Below are positions 22,120-31,675 of a stretch of 64,000 nt of DNA, in pieces. Origin of the DNA: Owenia fusiformis. Taxonomy: Eukaryota > Annelida > Polychaeta > Sabellida > Oweniidae. A model generated the notes under the pieces. That model was not told the DNA's origin. It saw only the letters and a program-made list of their open reading frames with translations, and did no database searches. Position 1 is the first letter of the stretch; every line of letters begins with the position of its first letter. The DNA lies in the NCBI GenBank assembly GCA_903813345.2, contig CAIIXF020000008.1, forward strand, positions 7,700,366 to 7,764,365. The letters run 5' to 3'. The position numbers and the translations under genes are program-made.

Positions 22120-23977
22120 ATACTTGCCAACTTACCATATTTTTACGGGAATCTACCGTAAATTTTTCTATTTCCGTAAAAACAATGACAAACTACATTA
22201 AGAAAATGCCCGTAAAAAATGTCTACCGTATTTTTCCGAAATCTAACATAAATTTTTTTAAATCGTTTTTTCCATGAGAACGGCCATAAAATCTACCGTA
22301 AATTTTTGAAAATCTACCGTATTTCTGCTAAAATCAACAGTATTTTCATTCAAACTACCGTAAAATCTCCCTTTTTTGTTTGGAAATGCTGAAAATTGAA
22401 GTCTTTCTGTACTGTCCCTGTAATATTCCTTTACCAACCCGAATATAAGGCATTGGCAGGATATTGAATCAATTCAAAATTCTAAATCACATTCCCCATC
22501 CATGAAGTTCGTAAACAGACCGTAGAACGTTGTAGCTACGTTTATTCAGTTTGTACACAGTTTAAAACCGATTGTTCTGGTGTGGTAGCTTTTTTTGTTA
22601 ATCCGTTCATAAGCAGTTTTTAATACGTTCATCTCGTCTTTATTCCGTCTGCAGTACATGGGTATCAAGTTTAGATCGGGTTAAATTGTGCGTTTGGTCT
22701 ACACAACGTAACCAAGCAGTTCAATTATGTACTTAATCAGTTTAAAACAGTTGACAATTAGTTGTACCTCGTTCTCAATACGTCCTAATATGTTACTGAA
22801 TTATCCACCAAATTTCCATACTGTTGAACTCGTTCTAAAATAGTAAACATTGTGTCCCTAATCCGTGCAGAACGCATACTACCTTATTTTCCTGATTGGT
22901 ACTCACGGCTGCAAATCACGCCTGACTACACAACGTCGTAATATGTCCGTAGTAGGATTGAAGTACGACTCTTCCGTTCGTAGTGTGTCCCCAGTGCGTC
23001 CAGGTCGTCTTAAGTATGTTGTCACTCGTGCTGATTGCAGAACGTGACTATCATCAGAAAATTTTGAGCATGCTTTAAGTTTTGAGGACCTACTCGTTCG
23101 ATTAGTTTCATTAAGTTTGTAACAGATCCCAAACGGTTCTTAGTGGGTTCTTAGTACGTCAAATCCATTCGTACACAGTTTTAGCCCGTTTTCGAGAACG
23201 TAGTGAGAACTAGTTTGGTGTGATAGTATGGTTAACATACTGTTTTTTCATTATTCATCGAAAACTACCGCAAAACTACCACATTTTTTCAAATTCTTCC
23301 ACAAAACTAGTTTTTTTAATTTACCGCAAAAACACATTTTTTCAAAATCTACCGTAAAAGTACCGCATTTTTCGAAATCTACCGTAAAACTACAGCATTT
23401 TTTATAAATCTTCCGCAAAACTTCCAGTTTTTCAAAAAACTATCGTCAAAATCTACCGTTTAATTACCGCATTTTTTCAGAATCTTCCGCAAAACTACCG
23501 ATTTTTCAAAAAACTACCGCATTTTTTAAAATCAACCGTAAAACTACCGCATCTTTTATAAATCTTCCGCAAAACTACCAGTTTTTCAAAAAACTATCGT
23601 CAAAATCTACCGTTTAATTACCGCATTTTTTCAGAATCTTCCGCAAAACTACCGATTTTTCAAAAAACTACCGCATTTTTTAAAATCAACCGTAAAACTA
23701 CCGCATCTTTCTAAATCTTCCGCAAAACTACCGCTTTTTTTTAATTTCTACCGCAAAATTACACTTTTTTCAAAAATCTACCCCAAACCTCTGAAACTAC
23801 AGTATTTTTTAAAAATCTACCGCAAAAACTACCTTTTTTTTAAATCGACCGCAAAAACTACCACATTTTTGTTGAAAAATACCGCAAAATCTACCGCATT
23901 TTGAAAAAAAATTTCACAAAAATACAGCAATTTAAAAAAAATCTACAGCAAAATTTTTGTCTCAGGTTGGCAGGTAT
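22120..23977 (+). mobile_element. inverted-terminus element filled with ctaccgtaaaa array
   Basis: The left end ATACTTGCCAACTT and the right end AGGTTGGCAGGTAT are inverted relatives of each other and of the termini at 60489 and 62114. Inside, at 22130-22370 and 23260-23960, is a degenerate array of roughly 22-28-bp units of the form aatctaccg(t/c)aaaactaccgcattttt. The middle (22380-23250) is a non-array segment with recurrent cgttc/agtacgt words and no supported gene. No clear target duplication is seen at this copy. Confidence 0.7.
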
Positions 23978-26346
23978 TTATATTTTAAATTCGTGAACTC
24001 AAACGAATATATATTACAAGAAATATAATTTAATTCCTTGTTGTTGTGAATTATAAATTTTGGGTTGTCTAACCCATGATCTGTCTTATTAAATAACTTT
24101 GTAATATGAAATTTACTTTTATCTTTCATCATCCTTTGTAAAAATTTATACTCATATGAGAATAGAAAATGGACTGCTAAAAGAGGAGTACAATCTGTAG
24201 GTACATGTATTCCTACATTCTGATGTAAAACTGTATTCCAAACTTAACAAATATATTATCAATAAGAAAGCCTAACACCTCACAGAATTGTACTGCAGTG
24301 AAAGAAATATACGTTCACTAGAAAAGAAAGCCCTTTTTGAATTACAGTTAACATATTTAAATTTACTACCCGTCATTGTCTTTTTAATGATTTCAAATAT
24401 TTCATCTTTTAACTTGTCATGAGGAATTGATGTGTTAGGTGTAGAAAAAGCCCACGTTGAAATACATTTAACTTATGAATAAATCAGGTCATTAAATTTT
24501 GATGAAAGATCTTTGGAATTTTTAAGGATCCACATATGGTTAACCCCGGAATTTCTAAAAATAGCCTTACAATAAGTCTCCCTATATGTCTCACTCTTAA
24601 ATAATTAATATTTAGGAGTAAACTATCTCACATTTTTGTGACGGTATTGATTTGAAATAGAGCCTGGAATAGAACCTTAAAATCCTGTAAGAGATGCTCT
24701 ATAATCCCTACAGAAATATGGCACTTACCACAAATAGTTATACTCCTGAGCTCTACACTTGAATTACACACTAAAATGTCCTTTAAATTCTCTATTTCAA
24801 AACAATAGCACCATTTTTTGTAAATCAACTGTCATTGGTGTATCACAAACCCAACAATTACATAAAAACTGTCCTCAGCAATATCATAATTAAGCAGTGT
24901 CTCACTCTAAAATAATTAATATTTAGGAGTAAACTATCTCACATTTTTGTGACAGTATTGATTTGAAATCGAGCCTGGAATAGAACCTTAAAATCAATGT
25001 TTGATTTTACAAACTTTGTGAATGCAACATTGCTCCACCTATGTCATTAACTCAATATGTATGAAAATTACAGGAATTCGAGCACTTTCTTGTGTTAATC
25101 TTTAAGTATCTAACTCCTGTTAGAAACTTTTTGATCGACCCTTGTAGGTTCAAAATACTCAATGTTATTTAATTGCCATCAAATCTATAAAAAATATTGT
25201 AAAATTGCACCTGCCACGGTTGTTATATGATTAAATTCATACTGGAAATCAGGTATTCAGGAATTGTTTAAATTTTGAAAAATTGTTATTTTAAAATCGG
25301 CCTATTGGTGTATTAATGCAATATGATACAGCAATTCACCTCATCACACGGTCTCGTTTAGACCGTTCCGTATTAGTGGTTGCATTGACATTAATACGGA
25401 ATAAATCATACCATTTCATGAAAAATGGTGACCTTGTCCTACGGAAATTGAGATTATGCTTCACAGCACGGCAATACTGTATAGCACATGCTCCGGGGAA
25501 TTGATTCTACTTTCCATAGACACCAAACACATCTCTGTCGATAGAATAATAATAAAAAAGCCTTAAGGCCCCAACCTCCTTTGTTTACATTTACAAAAAC
25601 GTGAAAAAATGACAAAAGTTGTCATCACTTGTTAAATCTAAATCTGTTGAAACAGATTTCACTTGCTAGCGACAGATACTTTAGTCTTTCACGAACCGAA
25701 CATGTCAGTTTGGTTCGTAATATCTCCAAATAAACAATTTCAACATTTTGAAAAACTCGATGCTAGTCCACGTGTTTATAAGGAATGGGTATACAGTTTC
25801 CAAGTGTTAATACGGAATGGGTGTTAAATCATATACATTCCAGGGGAAATCACAATTTCCATAAAACTTGCATTGATAATTGTTCTGATAGCTTGCAAAT
25901 GGCACGTTAATCGACGACGTCAACACGTCCGTCAAACGCAAGGATTTAATGTACATAAACAGTGTTCTCTTTTTTTCTTAAGTATATCAACGGTGTTAAC
26001 GCGATAGCTTTACGCCCATTAATAGTAAAGATAGGTTGTTGTACTGTTTCTCATTGCATCTAATAGGTAGTAGTTTACCAACGGCTTCAACTCAGCAGCC
26101 TGACATCTGTCAACACCAGGTACCGCTTGTTCATAAACATTCATTCTTTTTCATTATTTTATGTAACAAATAATTTCATCCCTTTATGTAACAGTTTATG
26201 TGAGGACGCCAACTGTTGGCTTGAAACACAATAAAATCTTGAATATTGTTTATCACGTAACCACTCCAATTCTTGTGGATAGAATAAACATGATAATAAA
26301 AGCACCAACAAACATCTGAGTGTTTTGTTAACCAAGTTTGACCCAG
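22288..26346 (+). repeat. 4.06-kb tandem duplication, unit 1
   Basis: Begins at aaaatctaccgtaaat and ends at aagtttgacccag. The next unit starts at 26351. The two units are nearly identical over about 4 kb, with isolated substitutions (for example accaagcag against accaagtag), so the event is recent or homogenised. The unit cuts through the element at 22120-23977, so unit 2 has only that element's right part. Confidence 0.95.
24592..24995 (-). repeat. 95-bp direct repeat flanking a short minus-strand frame
   Basis: The block ataattaatatttaggagtaa to agaaccttaaaatc occurs at about 24600-24690 and again at 24908-24997, and again in the duplicated unit at about 28693 and 29001. Between them is a minus-strand frame (24828-24628) with a CxxC. 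It might be LINE debris, but I do not recognise it. Confidence 0.6.
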
Positions 26347-26350
26347 CCAG

Positions 26351-29300
26351 AAAATCTACCGTAAATTTTTGAAAATCTACCGTATTTCTGCTAAAATCAA
26401 CAGTATTTTCATTCAAACTACCGTAAAATCTCCCTTTTTTGTTTGGAAATGCTGAAAATTGAAGTCTTTCTGTACTGTCCCTGTAATATTCCTTTACCAA
26501 CCCGAATATAAGGCATTGGCAGGATATTGAATCAATTCAAAATTCTAAATCACATTCCCCATCCATGAAGTTCGTAAACAGACCGTAGAACGTTGTAGCT
26601 ACGTTTATTCAGTTTGTACACAGTTTAAAACCGATTGTTCTGGTGTGGTAGCTTTTTTTGTTAATCCGTTCATAAGCAGTTTTTAATACGTTCATCTCGT
26701 CTTTATTCCGTCTGCAGTACATGGGTATCAAGTTTAGATCGGGTTAAATTGTGCGTTTGGTCTACACAACGTAACCAAGTAGTTCAATTATGTACTTAAT
26801 CAGATTAAAACAGTTGACAATTAGTTGTACCTCGTTCTCAATACGTCCTAATATGTTACTGAATTATCCACCAAATTTCCATACTGTTGAACTCGTTCTA
26901 AAATAGTAAACATTGTGTCCCTAATCCGTGCAGAACGCATACTACCTTATTTTCCTGATTGGTACTCACGGCTGCAAATCACGCCTGACTACACAACGTC
27001 GTAATATGTCCGTAGTAGGATTGAAGTACGACTCTTCCGTTCGTAGTGTGTCCCCAGTGCGTCCAGGTCGTCTTAAGTATGTTGTCACTCGTGCTGATTG
27101 CAGAACGTGACTATCATCAGAAAATTTTGAGCATGCTTTAAGTTTTGAGGACCTACTCGTTCGATTAGTTTCATTAAGTTTGTAACAGATCCCAAACGGT
27201 TCTTAGTGGGTTCTTAGTACGTCAAATCCATTCGTACACAGTTTTAGCCCGTTTTCGAGAACGTAGTGAGAACTAGTTTGGTGTGATAGTATGGTTAACA
27301 TACTGTTTTTTCATTATTCATCGAAAACTACCGCAAAACTACCACATTTTTTCAAATTCTTCCACAAAACTAGTTTTTTTAATTTACCGCAAAAACGCAT
27401 TTTTTCAAAATCTACCGTAAAAGTACCGCATTTTTCGAAATCTACCGTAAAACTACAGCATTTTTCGAAATCTACCGTAAAACTACAGCATTTTTTATAA
27501 ATCTTCCGCAAAACTTCCAGTTTTTCAAAAAACTATCGTCAAAATCTACCGTTTAATTACCGCATTTTTTCAGAATCTTCCGCAAAACTACCGATTTTTC
27601 AAAAAACTACCGCATTTTTTAAAATCAACCGTAAAACTACCGCATCTTTTATAAATCTTCCGCAAAACTACCAGTTTTTCAAAAAACTATCGTCAAAATC
27701 TACCGTTTAATTACCGCATTTTTTCAGAATCTTCCGCAAAACTACCGATTTTTCAAAAAACTACCGCATTTTTTAAAATCAACCGTAAAACTACCGCATC
27801 TTTCTAAATCTTCCGCAAAACTACCGCTTTTTTTTAATTTCTACCGCAAAATTACACTTTTTTCAAAAATCTACCCCAAACCTCTGAAACTACAGTATTT
27901 TTTAAAAATCTACCGCAAAAACTACCTTTTTTTTAAATCGACCGCAAAAACTACCACATTTTTGTTGAAAAATACCGCAAAATCTACCGCATTTTGAAAA
28001 AAAATTTCACAAAAATACAGCAATTTAAAAAAAATCTACAGCAAAATTTTTGTCTCAGGTTGGCAGGTATTTATATTTTAAATTCGTGAACTCAAACGAA
28101 TATATATTACAAGAAATATAATTTAATTCCTTGTTGTTGTGAATTATAAATTTTGGGTTGTCTAACCCATGATCTGTCTTATTAAATAACTTTGTAATAT
28201 GAAATTTACTTTTATCTTTCATCATCCTTTGTAAAAATTTATACTCATATGAGAATAGAAAATGGACTGCTAAAAGAGGAGTACAATCTGTAGGTACATG
28301 TATTCCTACATTCTGATGTAAAACTGTATTCCAAACTTAACAAATATATTATCAATAAGAAAGCCTAACACCTCACAGAATTGTACTGCAGTGAAAGAAA
28401 TATACGTTCACTAGAAAAGAAAGCCCTTTTTGAATTACAGTTAACATATTTAAATTTACTACCCGTCATTGTCTTTTTAATGATTTCAAATATTTCATCT
28501 TTTAACTTGTCATGAGGAATTGATGTGTTAGGTGTAGAAAAAGCCCACGTTGAAATACATTTAACTTATGAATAAATCAGGTCATTAAATTTTGATGAAA
28601 GATCTTTGGAATTTTTAAGGATCCACATATGGTTAACCCCGGAATTTCTAAAAATAGCCTTACAATAAGTCTCCCTATATGTCTCACTCTTAAATAATTA
28701 ATATTTAGGAGTAAACTATCTCACATTTTTGTGACGGTATTGATTTGAAATAGAGCCTGGAATAGAACCTTAAAATCCTGTAAGAGATGCTCTATAATCC
28801 CTACAGAAATATGGCACTTACCACAAATAGTTATACTCCTGAGCTCTACACTTGAATTACACACTAAAATGTCCTTTAAATTCTCTATTTCAAAACAATA
28901 GCACCATTTTTTGTAAATCAACTGTCATTGGTGTATCACAAACCCAACAATTACATAAAAACTGTCCTCAGCAATATCATAATTAAGCAGTGTCTCACTC
29001 TAAAATAATTAATATTTAGGAGTAAACTATCTCACATTTTTGTGACAGTATTGATTTGAAATCGAGCCTGGAATAGAACCTTAAAATCAATGTTTGATTT
29101 TACAAACTTTGTGAATGCAACATTGCTCCACCTATGTCATTAACTCAATATGTATGAAAATTACAGGAATTCGAGCACTTTCTTGTGTTAATCTTTAAGT
29201 ATCTAACTCCTGTTAGAAACTTTTTGATCGACCCTTGTAGGTTCAAAATACTCAATGTTATTTAATTGCCATCAAATCTATAAAAAATATTGTAAAATTG

Positions 29301-30439
29301 CACCTGCCACGGTTGTTATATGATTAAATTCATACTGGAAATCAGGTATTCAGGAATTGTTTAAATTTTGAAAAATTGTTATTTTAAAATCGGCCTATTG
29401 GTGTATTAATGCAATATGATACAGCAATTCACCTCATCACACGGTCTCGTTTAGACCGTTCCGTATTAGTGGTTGCATTGACATTAATACGGAATAAATC
29501 ATACCATTTCATGAAAAATGGTGACCTTGTCCTACGGAAATTGAGATTATGCTTCACAGCACGGCAATACTGTATAGCACATGCTCCGGGGAATTGATTC
29601 TACTTTCCATAGACACCAAACACATCTCTGTCGATAGAATAATAATAAAAAAGCCTTAAGGCCCCAACCTCCTTTGTTTACATTTACAAAAACGTGAAAA
29701 AATGACAAAAGTTGTCATCACTTGTTAAATCTAAATCTGTTGAAACAGATTTCACTTGCTAGCGACAGATACTTTAGTCTTTCACGAACCGAACATGTCA
29801 GTTTGGTTCGTAATATCTCCAAATAAACAATTTCAACATTTTGAAAAACTCGATGCTAGTCCACGTGTTTATAAGGAATGGGTATACAGTTTCCAAGTGT
29901 TAATACGGAATGGGTGTTAAATCATATACATTCCAGGGGAAATCACAATTTCCATAAAACTTGCATTGATAATTGTTCTGATAGCTTGCAAATGGCACGT
30001 TAATCGACGACGTCAACACGTCCGTCAAACGCAAGGATTTAATGTACATAAACAGTGTTCTCTTTTTTTCTTAAGTATATCAACGGTGTTAACGCGATAG
30101 CTTTACGCCCATTAATAGTAAAGATAGGTTGTTGTACTGTTTCTCATTGCATCTAATAGGTAGTAGTTTACCAACGGCTTCAACTCAGCAGCCTGACATC
30201 TGTCAACACCAGGTACCGCTTGTTCATAAACATTCATTCTTTTTCATTATTTTATGTAACAAATAATTTCATCCCTTTATGTAACAGTTTATGTGAGGAC
30301 GCCAACTGTTGGCTTGAAACACAATAAAATCTTGAATATTGTTTATCACGTAACCACTCCAATTCTTGTGGATAGAATAAACATGATAATAAAAGCACCA
30401 ACAAACATCTGAGTGTTTTGTTAACCAAGTTTGACCCAG
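26351..30439 (+). repeat. 4.09-kb tandem duplication, unit 2
   Basis: Second unit. Landmarks are offset by 4063 bp on the left side (22865 and 26928) and by 4093 bp on the right side (24628 and 28721, 25316 and 29409). The difference is one extra 30-bp array unit near 27455. No intact gene is carried: the open frames at 26928, 28721 and 29409 are the same short frames as in unit 1. Confidence 0.95.
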
Positions 30440-31055
30440 TTCACCATGCATTAATCCTGTTAGCTAGCTGTACTAAGTTTATGATCCCAAATTAATCATG
30501 CGCTCCTTATTAATCCCCTCAATTATTACTATGAAGTGTTAACTATTCCGCACCGCCAAGCCCAAAGAACTGCGCGTACACAGATGAGGTATGTTATTTT
30601 ACGTCTATTTTCAATTCTTATAAGGATACCAAATCATGTAGGCTAGTCAGCCAAACCTTTTTTCATAGCGGTTATCATACTTTCATCAAAAACCTGAACC
30701 CGCTTTTCAAGATGCCTCGACCTTGTAAGAAGAGAAGCTGTCCATTTGAATTTAATACAGCAAAACGAAGCTTACATTTTCATATTGTTTCCCTGTGAAA
30801 TAAAAATTGTAGTATAGTTGTCATTACTTATGCGATATTCCCTATCACAGTGTCTAGTGCTGGCACTCAAATGATTTTCTTGCGAAGGTTTGGTACATCC
30901 TTCAAACCGGCATGACACTCTTACCCTCTCCATGAGGAATGAAGTTATAACTAAATGCCCATGCTACTGAAACCAGTAGTCAAGGTATTATGTTTCATAC
31001 CCCAAGTTAAAACATACTAATATTGTATGACACTACAAATTATCTTAATTGCTTC
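30440..31055. other. single-copy spacer after the duplication
   Basis: No gene recognised. It separates the direct duplication from the diverged inverted copy at 31060-31460. Confidence 0.4.
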
Positions 31056-31059
31056 ATTT

Positions 31060-31460
31060 CATTCACGAGTTCACCATTTCGTTCATTGAGTTTACTTCTT
31101 GAGTCGACCAATTCCGTATTATCACATGGACTAGCATCAAGTTTTTTAAAATGTTGAATCGTTTATTTGGAGATATTACGAACCAAACTGAAATGTTCGG
31201 TTCGTCAACGACTAAAGTATCTGTCGCTCGCAAGTGAACTTTTGTCATTTTTTCCCGTTTTTTTGTAAATGTAAACAAAGGAGGTTGGGGCCCTAAGACT
31301 TTTTTATTATTCTATTGACAGAGATGTGTTTGGTGTCTATAAAAGTAGAATCAATTTCCTAGAGCATGTGCTATTCAGTATCGCCGTGCGAACTTGCTGT
31401 GAAACATAATCTCAATTTCCGTAGGACAAGGTCACCATATTTCATGAAATTGTATGATTT
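31060..31460 (-). repeat. diverged inverted copy of the duplicated unit's right part
   Basis: Reverse complement of about 25420-25800 (and 29510-29890). Shared landmarks are the block around aggttggggcc, the one around gagatgtgtttggtgtctat and ttgaagttggttcgt-like sequence. Divergence is clearly higher than between the two direct units, so this copy is older. Confidence 0.8.
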
Positions 31461-31636
31461 ATTCTGTATCAATGTCAATACAACCACTGATCACCTTCAA
31501 AGATATACAAATTACTTTATCATCTTGCTATATCATTTTAATGGTTCAACTTCTAACTAAGCACATTTATTGAAAATAACAGTAAGTATATCTTCATTTA
31601 TTTATCTTATTGGTTGTCCATCTCACAACTTGTATA

Positions 31637-31642
31637 TTTAAT
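31637..31642 (-). promoter_or_regulatory. possible polyadenylation signal ATTAAA
   Basis: On the minus strand an ATTAAA hexamer lies about 35 nt after the stop codon of the DSL/EGF gene. It is a common variant of AATAAA. The evidence is position only. Confidence 0.35.
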
Positions 31643-31675
31643 TGTTGATTAAAAAATAATCTTTCATGGTCCAAC

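Noticed and set aside
22865-23047. 60-codon frame identical at 22865 and 26928
   Set aside because: Duplicated with the 4-kb unit. No homology pattern, and it lies in the degenerate core of the array element.
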